DNA of 32,848 bases from Gammaproteobacteria bacterium. Its GTDB lineage: Bacteria > Pseudomonadota > Gammaproteobacteria > PS1 > Pseudothioglobaceae. The notes under the pieces are model-generated. The model was not told the DNA's origin. It saw only the letters and a program-made list of their open reading frames with translations, and did no database searches. The stretch covers positions 1 through 32,848 of the forward strand of contig JAQWRQ010000034.1 in the NCBI GenBank assembly GCA_029243595.1, read 5' to 3'. The position numbers and the translations under genes are program-made. Shown here one piece after another: positions 12,399-22,528 of the stretch (the first letter of the stretch is position 1; each line of letters begins with the position of its first letter).

Positions 12399-15077
12399 AT
12401 GAACATTATAAATAAAGTTGTCGCCAAGATTGTGGGCTCTCGCAACGACCGCTTAATAAAAAAACTTTCTAAAACAGTTGATCAGATCAACGCACTAGAG
12501 GTTGAATTGCAAGGGCTAAGTGATAAAGAGCTTAGCGCTAAAACGCAATTTTTTAAACAACAGTTAGAGCAGCAAGTTACTTTAGATTCAATACTTCCGG
12601 CTGCTTTTGCGGTTATTCGGGAAGCCAGTGTTCGCGTGTTAGGTTTAAGACACCATGACGTGCAGATGATTGGCGGCATGGTGCTCAACGAAGGCAATAT
12701 TGCAGAAATGGGTACTGGTGAAGGCAAAACCTTGGTGGCCACTTTGCCCGCTTATTTGAATGCATTAAGCGGCGCAGGTGTGCACGTAGTTACAGTAAAC
12801 GATTATTTGGCTGCTCGTGATGCGCAGTGGATGGGTAAAGTATTTAACTTCTTAGGAATGAGCGTTGGTATTGTTACTTCTAGCATGCCACCAGAAGATA
12901 AACAAGTGGCTTATGCGTGCGATATTGTTTATGCAACTAACAACGAGTTGGGTTTTGATTACTTAAGAGACAACATGGCATTTACTACCGAGCAAAAAGT
13001 GCAGCGTGAACTTAATTTTGCAATTGTTGATGAAGTAGACTCTATTTTGATTGACGAAGCTAGAACCCCGCTCATTATTTCCGGACCAGCAGACGACTAT
13101 TCGGCAGTTTACCAAGCGATTAATAAAATGATCCCTAGTTTTGTTAAGCAGACAGAGAGCGGCGAGGGTAAAGAGATAGTGATAGAAGAGGCGGGTGATT
13201 ACACCGTTGATGAAAAACACAAACAAGTCTTTTTAACCGATGATGGTCACGCTAAAGCAGAAGGCATGCTGATCAATGCAGGCGCCTTACCTGAGGGCGC
13301 AAGCTTATATGACGCCAGCAACATCTTGTTGATGCAACATATCAGTTCAGCGTTACGTGCACATGTTCTATTTCAAAAAGACGTGGATTATATTGTTCAA
13401 GAAGATGAAGTTGTTATTGTTGACGAATTTACCGGTAGAACTATGCCAGGGCGTCGCTGGTCAGAAGGTCTGCATCAAGCCATTGAGGCCAAAGAAGGTG
13501 TTAGCATTAAGAAAGAAAACCAAACGCTAGCCTCTATTACTTTCCAGAACTATTTTAGACTATATAACAAGCTTTCTGGCATGACGGGCACGGCCGACAC
13601 TGAAGCCGTAGAATTCCAAGATATTTACGCTTTAGAGACTGTTGTTGTTCCACCAAATAAACTCTCATCTAGAGACGATAAGGCAGACCAAATTTATTTA
13701 ACATTAGAAGAAAAGCTTGAAGCTATTGCTATTGATGTAGAGGCTTGCCAGAAAACAGGACAGCCTGTTTTGGTTGGCACCAGCAGCATTGAAAACTCTG
13801 AGTCTATTTCAGAGTTACTTCAAAAAAGAAAAATAAAACACGAGGTGTTAAACGCCAAACAGCACGAACGTGAGGCGCAAATTATTGCCAATGCCGGCAG
13901 TATTGGTGCGGTTACGATTGCCACCAATATGGCGGGCCGAGGCACTGATATTGTGCTGGGCGGCAAGCTGGTTGATGACGCTAGTGATAAACAAAAAACA
14001 GACTGGAAAAAGCAGCACGAAGCTGTTATTCAAGCAGGTGGATTACATATTGTCGGCACTGAGCGTAATGAATCCCGCCGTGTAGATAATCAGCTTCGTG
14101 GTCGTTCTGGCCGCCAAGGTGATGTGGGCTCTACGCGTTTTTATCTTTCACTTGAAGACAATTTGATGCGTATTTTTGCCAGCGAAAAAATGGCCGCTAT
14201 GATGCAGCGACTGGGCATGGAAAAAGGCGAAGCAATTGAGCATAAAATGGTGAATCGCGCAATTGAAAATGCACAGAAAAAAGTCGAAGGCATGAACTAC
14301 GACGCACGTAAACATTTATTAGAATATGACGATGTTGCCAATGACCAACGTCGAGTGATTTACCAATTGCGTGATGAGCTTATGAGTGTCAATGATGTAC
14401 AAGATCGCTTTATCCAAATTCGTGAAGGAGTGATCGGCGACTTGTTTGTGGGTTATATTTCAGCAGAGCAAGCCGAAGAGGACTGGGATGTTGAGGGTTT
14501 GCATAATGCTTTGAAAGCAGATTATGCTGCAGATTTTCCTTTACAGCAATGGCTAGATGAAGGTGTTGATGTTGATGAGCTTGAGAGTAGAATCACCCAA
14601 GGGCTTAGTGCAATATGTGATTATAAAGAAGAAATTACTGGCGCAGAGTCGATGCGTGGTTTTGAAAAAGCAGTCATGCTGCAAACACTGGACCACTACT
14701 GGAAAGAACATTTAGCAGCAATGGACTACTTGCGTCAGAGTGTAAATTTACGCGGTTATGCGCAAAAGAATCCAGCACAAGAGTTTAAGCGCGAATCATT
14801 TACTATGTTTGAGTCTTTGTTAGATACCATCAATATTGAAATTGTAAAATCATTGTCTAGCGTTACCATTAATGAAAACACTAATGCCGACGAAGTTGAG
14901 CAGCAAAATAATGAAGCTGCGCAGGCGCAACATGAAGAGCTTGGTACAACCGGTGTAGATGAGCATGAGGTTGAGGCTGCCACACAAGAAGATGGGCAAG
15001 AATCGATTGAAAAAGTAGGTCGCAATGATCCTTGTCCTTGTGGCTCTGGTAAAAAATACAAAAACTGCCATGGCTAG
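12399..15077 (+). CDS. secA: Preprotein translocase ATPase SecA
   Basis: SecA is the motor that drives unfolded preproteins through SecYEG. The 892 residues are near the E. coli length of 901. Walker A is MGTGEGKT (104-111) and Walker B includes DEVD (211-214). The second nucleotide-binding domain has [10 protein letters not shown] and [12 protein letters not shown]. The preprotein cross-linking, scaffold and wing regions are complete. The C-terminal zinc finger reads [15 protein letters not shown] (Cys879, Cys881, Cys890, His891), used for SecB and phospholipid binding. There is no Shine-Dalgarno before the ATG and no secM upstream, so the E. coli type of secretion-responsive control appears absent. 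The last 8 bases overlap anmK. Confidence 0.98.
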   Translation: MNIINKVVAKIVGSRNDRLIKKLSKTVDQINALEVELQGLSDKELSAKTQFFKQQLEQQVTLDSILPAAFAVIREASVRVLGLRHHDVQMIGGMVLNEGNIAEMGTGEGKTLVATLPAYLNALSGAGVHVVTVNDYLAARDAQWMGKVFNFLGMSVGIVTSSMPPEDKQVAYACDIVYATNNELGFDYLRDNMAFTTEQKVQRELNFAIVDEVDSILIDEARTPLIISGPADDYSAVYQAINKMIPSFVKQTESGEGKEIVIEEAGDYTVDEKHKQVFLTDDGHAKAEGMLINAGALPEGASLYDASNILLMQHISSALRAHVLFQKDVDYIVQEDEVVIVDEFTGRTMPGRRWSEGLHQAIEAKEGVSIKKENQTLASITFQNYFRLYNKLSGMTGTADTEAVEFQDIYALETVVVPPNKLSSRDDKADQIYLTLEEKLEAIAIDVEACQKTGQPVLVGTSSIENSESISELLQKRKIKHEVLNAKQHEREAQIIANAGSIGAVTIATNMAGRGTDIVLGGKLVDDASDKQKTDWKKQHEAVIQAGGLHIVGTERNESRRVDNQLRGRSGRQGDVGSTRFYLSLEDNLMRIFASEKMAAMMQRLGMEKGEAIEHKMVNRAIENAQKKVEGMNYDARKHLLEYDDVANDQRRVIYQLRDELMSVNDVQDRFIQIREGVIGDLFVGYISAEQAEEDWDVEGLHNALKADYAADFPLQQWLDEGVDVDELESRITQGLSAICDYKEEITGAESMRGFEKAVMLQTLDHYWKEHLAAMDYLRQSVNLRGYAQKNPAQEFKRESFTMFESLLDTINIEIVKSLSSVTINENTNADEVEQQNNEAAQAQHEELGTTGVDEHEVEAATQEDGQESIEKVGRNDPCPCGSGKKYKNCHG

Positions 15078-16137
15078 CCTCTGCATTGGGCTTATGTCTG
15101 GCACCAGTTTAGATGGTGTTGATGCGGTTATTGTTGACAAAACTGCAACCCAGTTATTGGCACAGGTTTATTTACCCTATCCGACGTCATTAAAAAAACA
15201 ACTACAAGCCCTAACCCAGGGTGGAAAGGCTAACTTAAAGGATTTGGCAGACATTGATGCACAAGTTGCTCATTTTTTTGCTGATGCAGTAGATGCTTTA
15301 CTTGAAAGCACTGATAATTTTTTAGCAGCAGACATTAAAGTGATTGGCTCACATGGCCAAACCGTCTTTCATCAAGGCGGTAAATATTCTATGCAAATTG
15401 GACACGGCGCTATTATTGCAGAGCGCTCTGGTATTGCAGTGGTTAGTGATTTCCGTATGAATGATATTGCGGCTTTAGGCCAAGGCGCGCCGTTAACGCC
15501 GATGTATCATCAGCATTTGTTGCAAGGTAAAGAGGGGGTGGTGATTAATTTGGGCGGTATTGCTAACTTGACACAGGTTTCAAAAGATTCAGTTATTGGC
15601 TTTGATACCGGCCCCGCCAATACACTGCTAGATAATTGGATTAAGAAAACTAAGCAATTAGATTATGATCGAGACGGTATTTGGGCGAGGTCTGGTTTTA
15701 TTGATGAGCGCTTATTGAGCGATCTTCTGGCGGATGAATACTTTAAAAAACCAGTGCCAAAAAGCACAGGTCCAGAATATTTTAATCTTAATTGGCTTGC
15801 AAGTTACTTACTTGGAGATGAGAGAGCTATTGATGTACAAAGAACTTTGGTAGAATTAACAGCCATGAGCATTAGTCAACAGATCGCCCAAGGTGCAGAC
15901 GTTTATCTTTGTGGTGGTGGCGTACATAATTTATTTTTAGCTGAGCGCTTGTCTTATTTAAACCCTAATAGTGAAGTATCCACTACAAATGATTTAGGCA
16001 TGCCAGTTGATTATGTTGAGGCCGCTGCTTTTGCATTTTTTGCGCAGCAAACACTAGAAGGTAAAACCTCAAGCCTGCCGTCAGTAACAGGCGCTAAAGG
16101 CCCAAGAATATTAGGAGGAGTTTATGCAGCACAATGA
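15070..16137 (+). CDS. anmK: Anhydro-N-acetylmuramic acid kinase
   Basis: AnmK cleaves and phosphorylates 1,6-anhydro-N-acetylmuramic acid to MurNAc-6-phosphate in peptidoglycan recycling. The N-terminal [10 protein letters not shown] (residues 7-16) is the family's phosphate-binding signature, with GSHGQTVFH and [13 protein letters not shown] further on and a second ATP-binding element at LCGGGVHN. I chose the ATG at 15070 (355 residues), which overlaps the end of secA by 8 bases and lets the protein begin just before the conserved first strand. An ATG at 15025 would overlap the secA zinc finger by 53 bases and add 15 unconserved residues. The 3' end overlaps pyrC by 14 bases. Confidence 0.95.
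   Translation: MASLCIGLMSGTSLDGVDAVIVDKTATQLLAQVYLPYPTSLKKQLQALTQGGKANLKDLADIDAQVAHFFADAVDALLESTDNFLAADIKVIGSHGQTVFHQGGKYSMQIGHGAIIAERSGIAVVSDFRMNDIAALGQGAPLTPMYHQHLLQGKEGVVINLGGIANLTQVSKDSVIGFDTGPANTLLDNWIKKTKQLDYDRDGIWARSGFIDERLLSDLLADEYFKKPVPKSTGPEYFNLNWLASYLLGDERAIDVQRTLVELTAMSISQQIAQGADVYLCGGGVHNLFLAERLSYLNPNSEVSTTNDLGMPVDYVEAAAFAFFAQQTLEGKTSSLPSVTGAKGPRILGGVYAAQ
16113..16120 (+). promoter_or_regulatory. Strong Shine-Dalgarno of pyrC inside anmK
   Basis: AGGAGGAG lies 3 bases before the pyrC ATG and within the last codons of anmK. It fixes the pyrC start despite the 14-base overlap. Confidence 0.8.
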
Positions 16138-17170
16138 CACGTTACAGATTATCCGCCCCGATGACTGGCATTTACACGTGCGCTCGGGTGAAGCACTTAA
16201 ATCGGTCATTGGCATGACTGCCACCCAAATGGGTAGAGCCATTATTATGCCTAACTTGATGCCACCTGTTAGCAATGCCGCACAGGCTAAGCAGTACTAC
16301 CAAGAAATTGTGAACGCCTTGCCGGCAGAGTCTAGCTTTACACCATTGATGGTTTTATATTTAACAGACAACACCATGACAGAGCAAATCCAAGCCGCCG
16401 TTGATGGTGGTTTGGTTGTTGCAGCTAAACTTTATCCGGCGGGTGCCACCATCAATTCAGATAGTGGCGTGACTGATATTGCTAATATTTACCCTGCATT
16501 AGAAAAGATGCAGCAGCTGGGTATGCCATTATTGATACATGGCGAGGTAACTGATGTTGCTATCGATATCTTTGATCGAGAGGCGGTTTTTATTGAGCGA
16601 ATATTGACCCAGGTTGTTAAAGACTTTCCCGAGCTGAAGATTGTGTTTGAACATATTACCACCAAGGATGCCGTTGATTTTGTTTTGTCTGCAAGTGAAA
16701 ACATTGCTGCCACGATAACCCCGCATCACCTATTGGCAAATCGTAATGACATGCTGGTTGGCGGTATTAAACCACACTATTTTTGCTTGCCAATTTTAAA
16801 GCGAGAAAACCCACATCAACAAGCTTTGTTGTCTGCGGCCACCAGCGGTAACGCTAAGTTTTTCTTAGGTACTGATTCCGCACCACATGCAAAAAACGAC
16901 AAAGAGTCTAGTTGTGGTTGTGCTGGGATTCTCAGTGCACATTGTGCAATTGAGTTATATGCGAGTGCCTTTGAATCTCAAAACGCATTAGACAAGCTTG
17001 AAGGGTTTGCGTCAATATTTGGCGCTGACTTTTATGGCCTGCCACACAACAAAGAAACCATCACACTTAAAAAACAAGACTGGATTGTGCCTGATAGCTA
17101 TCCTTTTGCCAACACGACTGTTGTGCCATTTATGGCCGGAAAAACATTGGGCTGGAAGCTGGTACCTTAG
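16124..17170 (+). CDS. pyrC: Dihydroorotase
   Basis: PyrC interconverts carbamoyl-aspartate and dihydroorotate, the third step of pyrimidine synthesis, just before the PyrD reaction encoded at the left of this window. The 348-residue protein is the E. coli-like class. Zinc ligands match that enzyme: His16 and His18 in DDWHLHVR, the carbamylated Lys102 in AAKLYPAG, His139 in IHGE, His177 in FEHI, and the catalytic Asp251 in GTDSAPH. It is the last gene of secA-anmK-pyrC. Its stop overlaps that of the convergent ribF by 4 bases. Confidence 0.97.
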   Translation: MQHNDTLQIIRPDDWHLHVRSGEALKSVIGMTATQMGRAIIMPNLMPPVSNAAQAKQYYQEIVNALPAESSFTPLMVLYLTDNTMTEQIQAAVDGGLVVAAKLYPAGATINSDSGVTDIANIYPALEKMQQLGMPLLIHGEVTDVAIDIFDREAVFIERILTQVVKDFPELKIVFEHITTKDAVDFVLSASENIAATITPHHLLANRNDMLVGGIKPHYFCLPILKRENPHQQALLSAATSGNAKFFLGTDSAPHAKNDKESSCGCAGILSAHCAIELYASAFESQNALDKLEGFASIFGADFYGLPHNKETITLKKQDWIVPDSYPFANTTVVPFMAGKTLGWKLVP

Positions 17171-18081
17171 ATTTTAAAGTAAGCTTTTGCCTGCTGAGTA
17201 TCAAGTTCGATTTGTTGTTTTAGCGCCTCAAAATTGTCAAATTTTTCTTCATCTCTAATTTTATGCTTGAAGATAACTTTGGCTTCAAGCCCATAAACAT
17301 CGCGATCAAAGTCAAACAAAAACACTTCTAATAAGATTTTTGTGCCGTTAACCGTTGGCCGATTACCAATATTACACACCCCTTGATAAACCACGCCATC
17401 AATTTCAACCGTGGTTGCAAACACCCCCAAAACCGGGCTAATCTTACGTTTAATAGGGATGTTGATAGTTGGAAAGCCAATCGTCCGGCCTTTTTTCTGG
17501 CCGTGAATAATTTTTCCATTAATTGAGAACTCACGCCCTAGCATTTGCGCAGCGTCACCCAAATCACCCTGAGTAAGCAGTGTTCGAATTTCTGAGCTGC
17601 TTGCACGACAATCATTACACAACACGCTTTGGGTGTTTTCCACACTAAAGTCGTTAGTGCTTGATAAGCTTTGTAGTAGTTTTAAATCACCCTGTCTGCC
17701 TCTGCCAAAGCGAAAATCATCACCAATTAAGCAGTGTTTCATGTTGAGCTTATCTAACAAAACCTGTTGAATAAAGTCTTTAGCTTCAAGCTCAGAAAAA
17801 CTCTGATTAAAATAAATTAACAAGTGCTTGTCCACACCAAGGCGAGATAACAACTGATGCTTTTCTTTAAAATTACTGAGTGTAGCTTGTTCCCGACCAA
17901 AAAAACACTGAGGTGTTGGCGCAAAAGAGATAAGCACTGAGGGTAGGTTTAACGCTTTGGCTGTTTCTACTAGTCTTGAGATGATTTTCTTGTGACCAAC
18001 GTGCACGCCGTCAAAGTTACCAATGGTGACGACACTACCAGAGTGTTTTTTTAAATTATGTAAACCGCGAATAAGTTGCAT
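17167..18081 (-). CDS. ribF: Bifunctional riboflavin kinase / FMN adenylyltransferase
   Basis: RibF makes FMN from riboflavin and then FAD. The N-terminal adenylyltransferase domain has [10 protein letters not shown] (21-30), the nucleotidyltransferase HxGH-type signature, and a later [13 protein letters not shown]. The C-terminal flavokinase domain starts near residue 183 and contains [11 protein letters not shown], the loop that binds ATP and flavin, then [11 protein letters not shown]. The length of 304 is close to E. coli's 313. It is the last gene of the eight-gene minus-strand run, 10 bases after mutY. Often ribF sits by ileS and lspA; here it does not. Confidence 0.96.
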   Translation of the reverse strand: MQLIRGLHNLKKHSGSVVTIGNFDGVHVGHKKIISRLVETAKALNLPSVLISFAPTPQCFFGREQATLSNFKEKHQLLSRLGVDKHLLIYFNQSFSELEAKDFIQQVLLDKLNMKHCLIGDDFRFGRGRQGDLKLLQSLSSTNDFSVENTQSVLCNDCRASSSEIRTLLTQGDLGDAAQMLGREFSINGKIIHGQKKGRTIGFPTINIPIKRKISPVLGVFATTVEIDGVVYQGVCNIGNRPTVNGTKILLEVFLFDFDRDVYGLEAKVIFKHKIRDEEKFDNFEALKQQIELDTQQAKAYFKI

Positions 18082-18091
18082 AACAGCTATT

Positions 18092-19117
18092 TTAATCTAA
18101 TTGCGCTAAGATTTTATTCACAGGTGTTGGCACCCCAACTTTTAATTGGTTAATTGGTTGGAACCCGAAGGTTTGTTCTGGGCAGTCGACAATGACAGGA
18201 TTGATGGTCAAGTGATAGTGGGTGAAGCTGTGCTTGATGGGGTCAAGGGTTCTGTTGATGCAGGCCTTTGCGTTAAATTTATGGATAGTGCGGTTAATCT
18301 CTTGAGGGTTGTTTTCGCATTCTACAAAGCTCCAAAGACCGCCCCAAATACCTTTTACCGGCCTTTTCTCTAAATAAATCTGACCCTGTTTATTTTGATA
18401 AACCAGCATCGCAGTTCGGCGACTGGGTTTGTTCTTCTTGGGTTTGGGGTTTGGATATTCGGTTTGTGTGTTATGTTGATAAGCCTGACACCCTTGTTGA
18501 ATTGGGCACCGGCCACAGCCTGGATTAGAGCGAGTACACAGGGTTGCACCAAGATCCATAATGGCCTGAGTGTAATCATTGTTACGCATGTTGGGTGTGT
18601 GCTGTCTGGCCAACACCCAAAGTTTTTTGAGTGTTTGAGCTTGGCCATAATGACCTTTTACTTGATGGTAGCGAGATAATACACGCTTTACGTTGCCATC
18701 TAATATGGCGTGATTTTGGTTGTGACTAATGGATAAAATAGCGCCTGCTGTTGATTCGCCAACGCCTGGTAAGGCTACAACCTGCTCAATACTAGCAGGA
18801 AACACCCCCTGATAATCCTGCATAATAATTTTTGCGCTTTTATGTAGATTGCGCGCCCTAGCGTAATAGCCTAGACCTGCCCATTGTGCTAAAACACTGT
18901 CTTCACTGGCATCGGCTAATATTGCCAGGCTTGGAAAGTGGTGAATAAAATTATTAAAATAATCGATTACTGTGCTGACTTGTGTTTGTTGCAACATGAT
19001 TTCACTAAGCCAAACATGGTAAATATTGGCATGGCTTTTTTCTCCAATTTGCCAAGGAAGCTGGGTGCGCCCATGCTGATCAAACCACTGTAATAGTGGT
19101 TTTGAAATCGAACTCAT
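18092..19117 (-). CDS. mutY: Adenine DNA glycosylase
   Basis: MutY removes adenine mispaired with 8-oxoguanine, preventing G-to-T mutations. The 341-residue protein has the catalytic Glu39 in SEIMLQQTQV, the helix-hairpin-helix LPGVGESTAG (116-125) and the catalytic Asp140 in LDGNVKRVLSRY. Cys194, Cys201, Cys204 and Cys210 ligate a 4Fe-4S cluster with the standard C-X6-C-X2-C-X5-C spacing. The C-terminal Nudix-like domain that reads 8-oxoG is present (LEKRPVKGIWGGLWSF). Its ATG shares one base with the metA stop (TAATG), so translation is probably coupled to metA. Confidence 0.96.
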   Translation of the reverse strand: MSSISKPLLQWFDQHGRTQLPWQIGEKSHANIYHVWLSEIMLQQTQVSTVIDYFNNFIHHFPSLAILADASEDSVLAQWAGLGYYARARNLHKSAKIIMQDYQGVFPASIEQVVALPGVGESTAGAILSISHNQNHAILDGNVKRVLSRYHQVKGHYGQAQTLKKLWVLARQHTPNMRNNDYTQAIMDLGATLCTRSNPGCGRCPIQQGCQAYQHNTQTEYPNPKPKKNKPSRRTAMLVYQNKQGQIYLEKRPVKGIWGGLWSFVECENNPQEINRTIHKFNAKACINRTLDPIKHSFTHYHLTINPVIVDCPEQTFGFQPINQLKVGVPTPVNKILAQLD

Positions 19118-20172
19118 TATTTCAGGTTGAGTGGGTCGTTTGGATCGATACCTTCCATAAACGGCTTGTCAATATCTTTGTGAGTGACCTGATAAACACA
19201 GCCAATCCAGTTATTGATGATGCCGCTGGTGGCATCGTGCCAGGTGTTGCCTAGAGTTTGACTAATTAACACTTCAGGAAAGTCGGTTATATTAAATTCA
19301 CCCTCAAGTAATTTGGTTTTAAATTCGTTTAAGATGGCTTTATTTTGTGGACTTAAGTAGTTATTTGGAAAAGAGGGGTAGTTTTCTCTGTCTTTATTCA
19401 AAAACGAAATTATTTCTCGTTTGTATTCTTTTAGCAGGCTAATAGTGTCGTACTCTGGATGACCCTGGAAAAACACAATTCTAAGTAAATCTTCACTGAC
19501 GCATAAATGCGCACCAACCTTGCTGTCAACCAGTATTTTGACACCTGCTTTGTTAAACTGTGTTTTGCTAATTTCATTAAAGCGAGAATGTGGAACATCA
19601 AAGCAAGTGTTAACACCGCTCATAAGCGGGTGTTGACGATCAAGCACTTGATGTGGAAACACACCCCAGCATTTTTCGCCAATTGGTTGGCGTTTTTGCT
19701 TGTAACGAAATTCAAGTACCGCATGGGTGGCTAGGCAAGAACACAGGGTTGAAGTGACATTGTCATACGACCACTCAATTACTTCTTTTAGTTGTTCATA
19801 AAAAGGCGCTTTTTGTAAGTCGGCTTCTTCAATGTGTGCACCTGTAATAATAAGCGCATCTAAACCTTGAGCCTTGATATCGTCAAAGCTTTGATAATGT
19901 TTATCAACATGCGCCTGTGCTTTGTCACCACGCTCAATCGAAGATAAGGTGAATGGGTGCAAATAAAATTGTGCAATTTGATTTGAGTGCCCAATTAAGC
20001 GGAAAAATTGCCTTTCAGTGGCTTCAAGTGCCGCATCTGGCATCATGTTTAATAGGCCAATATGTAGCTCGCGAATGGTTTGGTGATTAGCACGATCTTT
20101 AGATAGTATGGTTTCCCCTTCTTGCTCTAGGCGTGTAAATGAAGGCAGGCTAGAATGAGCAATGAGCGGCAT
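19117..20172 (-). CDS. metA: MetA-family homoserine O-acyltransferase
   Basis: MetA activates homoserine by acylation in methionine synthesis. The 351-residue protein aligns with E. coli MetA through VTSTL, which places the nucleophile at Cys146 (SCLATHA here, VCWAVQA in E. coli). The catalytic His238 and Glu240 lie in GHPEYD, and the substrate loop is PHSRF. At the position of E. coli Gly111, where Gly favours succinyl-CoA and Glu favours acetyl-CoA, this protein has Glu115 (TGAHIE against TGAPLG). The donor may therefore be acetyl-CoA; His113 also replaces the usual Pro. It is about 40 residues longer than E. coli MetA. It is coupled by one-base overlaps to the P-loop gene upstream and mutY downstream. 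Confidence 0.88.
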   Translation of the reverse strand: MPLIAHSSLPSFTRLEQEGETILSKDRANHQTIRELHIGLLNMMPDAALEATERQFFRLIGHSNQIAQFYLHPFTLSSIERGDKAQAHVDKHYQSFDDIKAQGLDALIITGAHIEEADLQKAPFYEQLKEVIEWSYDNVTSTLCSCLATHAVLEFRYKQKRQPIGEKCWGVFPHQVLDRQHPLMSGVNTCFDVPHSRFNEISKTQFNKAGVKILVDSKVGAHLCVSEDLLRIVFFQGHPEYDTISLLKEYKREIISFLNKDRENYPSFPNNYLSPQNKAILNEFKTKLLEGEFNITDFPEVLISQTLGNTWHDATSGIINNWIGCVYQVTHKDIDKPFMEGIDPNDPLNLK

Positions 20173-21008
20173 TAGTCTAGTGCTCCATTGATAAGCTCAA
20201 ACACTTCATCTGCATTTTTGCACTGATACAAATCCTCACTATCAATGGTGTAGCCGTATTTTTTGGCGATGGCCTCGTATTTTGGCGCTCTGTGAGCCAA
20301 AAGTTTTGGAAAAATCCAGCCAACAAAGGCGTCAGGATTGATTTGTGCTACATAAGTTAGGTTGTTTTCAGCTAAGTAAGTGATCAGCTGTGTCTTTAAA
20401 AAATCTGCCTGATAATACAAAGGCTTAGGGTGTGTTTGAGCACGTTCAATCAATGCCGATTTGTTGGCTTTGCTGGCTCGAATATAGAGGATTAGCGTGT
20501 GTTCAGCGAGTGTTCGATATACTTTGTCATCATCAAGCTCACACAGGCTGCCACCCGCGTCGTTAATAAAATGATCAAATCCTTGTTGGGCTGATTTTTC
20601 AATAAAATGTGGCACGTCTAGCATAGTACTAACTTCGGCCTCTTGGTGTAGTGCTTGACGACGAGTAAACTCATCAATTGGCAATCCGCCCTGCTCAGGG
20701 TTGCCAACCTTGCCCAAAAAAGCAGAAACTGACGACAAGTTGTCAAAAGTAATATGGTTTTCAATGCTAATAGACTTGTTGTCTAATAAATCACCCAGCC
20801 AATCGTCCTGCCTGATGTTGTGTTTAATATTGTCAAGAATTGCTTGATTAAGATATTCAGCGCCGATGCGGTAATCGCCTGAATAGTGGTACCACTTATC
20901 TTTATTACTCAGCAGTTTTGATAAGTGTGTTTTGCCAACACCCGACATGCCTAACAGCGTTAACCGCTTATTTTTTGATTGTTTAAATTGTTCGGCCGTT
21001 AGCCTCAC
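20172..21008 (-). CDS. Uncharacterised P-loop ATPase between alaC and metA
   Basis: I recognise a P-loop NTPase but cannot name its function. The 278-residue protein has Walker A GMSGVGKT (20-27) near the N-terminus, in a strand-loop-helix like that of small-molecule kinases such as shikimate kinase. It continues with YSGDYRIG (42-49), a Glu/Arg-rich central block (about 108-126), the motif [13 protein letters not shown] (146-158) whose Asp150 could be the Walker B acid, and HPKPLYY (193-199). No membrane segment or signal peptide is seen. It starts with GTG in a GTGA overlap with alaC, and its stop shares one base with the metA ATG. This tight coupling suggests a job in amino-acid metabolism, but that is inference from position. 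Confidence 0.75.
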   Translation of the reverse strand: MRLTAEQFKQSKNKRLTLLGMSGVGKTHLSKLLSNKDKWYHYSGDYRIGAEYLNQAILDNIKHNIRQDDWLGDLLDNKSISIENHITFDNLSSVSAFLGKVGNPEQGGLPIDEFTRRQALHQEAEVSTMLDVPHFIEKSAQQGFDHFINDAGGSLCELDDDKVYRTLAEHTLILYIRASKANKSALIERAQTHPKPLYYQADFLKTQLITYLAENNLTYVAQINPDAFVGWIFPKLLAHRAPKYEAIAKKYGYTIDSEDLYQCKNADEVFELINGALD

Positions 21009-22192
21009 AACAACCCATCTTGTTTAAACATTTCTCGAATACCGCGCACCGCTTGACGAGTTCGATGTTCATTTTCAATCAAGCCAAAGCGCACGTATTT
21101 GTCGCCATAATCACCAAAGCCAATACCAGGAGAAACACCTACTTTTGCCACTTTAAGTAATTTTTTAGTAAACTCTAATGAGCCCATTTCTTGGTAAAAA
21201 TCAGGGATTTTAGCCCAAACAAACATAGTGGCTCTGGGTGGCGTAACATTCCAGCCGATGGATTGCAGGCCATCGCACAAAACATCACGACGATCTTGGT
21301 ACATGTTTGAAATCTCCTTAACACAACTTTGGTCACCTTCCAGCGCCTCAATGGCAGCCACCTGAATTGGGGTAAACATGCCGTAATCAAGGTAAGATTT
21401 TATTTTTGCTAAAGCAGCAACCAATGTTGGGTTGCCAGCCATAAAGCCAACACGCCAGCCTGGCATATTATAGCTTTTTGACAAAGAGAAAAATTCAACA
21501 GCAATGTCCTTTGCGCCTTTAACTTGTAAAATACTGGGCGCCACATAACCGTCAAAAACAATATCGGCATAGGCCAAATCTTGAATCACCCAAATCTCGT
21601 GCTCTTTGGCGATTTTGATAACGCGCTCAAAAAACTCCAGTTCTACACATTCAGTAGTTGGATTAGATGGGTAGTTGAGTACTAACATCTTAGGCTTGGG
21701 AAAAGTATTTTTAATCGAGCGTTCGAGTTCTGCAAAAAAATCATCTTCCGGGCCACAAGGCACATGTTGAATATCCGCACCAGCAATCACAAACCCGTAA
21801 GGGTGGATTGGATAGGCGGGATTGGGTACCAATACAGTGTCGCCATTGCCAACAACAGCCTGCGCCAAGTTGGCCAAACCTTCTTTTGATCCAATGGTAA
21901 CGATGGCTTCAGTTTCTGGATCTAAATCAACGTCAAAACGATTTTTGTACCAACTGGTAATCGCGCGTCTAAGGCGTGGAATGCCACGAGAAGTTGAATA
22001 ACGGTGTGTGTCTTTACGGCGTGCCGCCTCTACTAATTTTTCTACAATGTGATCTGGGGTTGGCTGGTCAGGGTTGCCCATACCAAAATCAATGATGTCT
22101 TCACCACGCGCACGTGCCTTTGCTTTTAGCTCGTTAGTAACGGCAAAAACGTAAGCAGGTAGGCGTTTAATTCGAGGAAAATCTTCGTTCAT
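21005..22192 (-). CDS. alaC: Alanine transaminase AlaC-like (class I/II aminotransferase)
   Basis: This PLP enzyme belongs to the AlaC/YfdZ branch, whose E. coli member interconverts alanine and 2-oxoglutarate with pyruvate and glutamate. The 395-residue protein has [18 protein letters not shown] (Asn177), DLAYAD (Asp205 and Tyr208 of the cofactor site) and the PLP-binding Lys239 in [15 protein letters not shown]. The conserved Arg for the substrate carboxylate is in [12 protein letters not shown]. Several members are misannotated as aspartate or LL-DAP aminotransferases, so substrate specificity is less certain than the family. The stop overlaps the P-loop gene by 4 bases, and the ATG directly abuts the FKBP stop. 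Confidence 0.9.
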   Translation of the reverse strand: MNEDFPRIKRLPAYVFAVTNELKAKARARGEDIIDFGMGNPDQPTPDHIVEKLVEAARRKDTHRYSTSRGIPRLRRAITSWYKNRFDVDLDPETEAIVTIGSKEGLANLAQAVVGNGDTVLVPNPAYPIHPYGFVIAGADIQHVPCGPEDDFFAELERSIKNTFPKPKMLVLNYPSNPTTECVELEFFERVIKIAKEHEIWVIQDLAYADIVFDGYVAPSILQVKGAKDIAVEFFSLSKSYNMPGWRVGFMAGNPTLVAALAKIKSYLDYGMFTPIQVAAIEALEGDQSCVKEISNMYQDRRDVLCDGLQSIGWNVTPPRATMFVWAKIPDFYQEMGSLEFTKKLLKVAKVGVSPGIGFGDYGDKYVRFGLIENEHRTRQAVRGIREMFKQDGLL

Positions 22193-22519
22193 TTATTTAA
22201 TTGCTAGTAATTCTACATCAAACACTAAAGTTGCACTTGGCGGGATAACGTTGCCCGCACCCATTTCACCGTAAGCCAGTTTTGATGGAATGGTGAGCTT
22301 GCGCTTGCCGCCTACTTGCATGCCATCAACGCCTTGATCCCAGCCAGGGATAACCTGACCAACGCCCAGTTGAAAGTCAAACGGAGCATTGCGATCAACA
22401 CTAGAGTCAAATTTTTTGCCGTTGGTTAGCCAGCCAGTGTAGTGCATAGAAACGTGATCGCCTGCTTTACAGGCAGCGCCTTCGCCGAGTGCTAATTCTT
22501 CAATAATGAGTTCTGCCAT
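22193..22519 (-). CDS. FKBP-type peptidyl-prolyl cis-trans isomerase
   Basis: This is a minimal, single-domain FKBP of 108 residues that should catalyse proline isomerisation in protein folding. It contains [45 protein letters not shown] and the final strand [14 protein letters not shown], all hallmarks of FKBP12-like proteins. There is no signal peptide, so it should be cytoplasmic. It has neither the insert-in-flap domain of SlyD nor the dimerisation domain of Mip/FkpA. It lies between the DUF2797 gene (9-base gap) and alaC (no gap). Confidence 0.95.
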   Translation of the reverse strand: MAELIIEELALGEGAACKAGDHVSMHYTGWLTNGKKFDSSVDRNAPFDFQLGVGQVIPGWDQGVDGMQVGGKRKLTIPSKLAYGEMGAGNVIPPSATLVFDVELLAIK

Positions 22520-22528
22520 AGTGTTTTC

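Noticed and set aside
15025-15069. Longer anmK start at 15025
   Set aside because: It encodes residues antisense-like to conservation and overlaps the secA zinc-finger codons by 53 bases; the conserved GLMSGTS strand begins right after the ATG at 15070.
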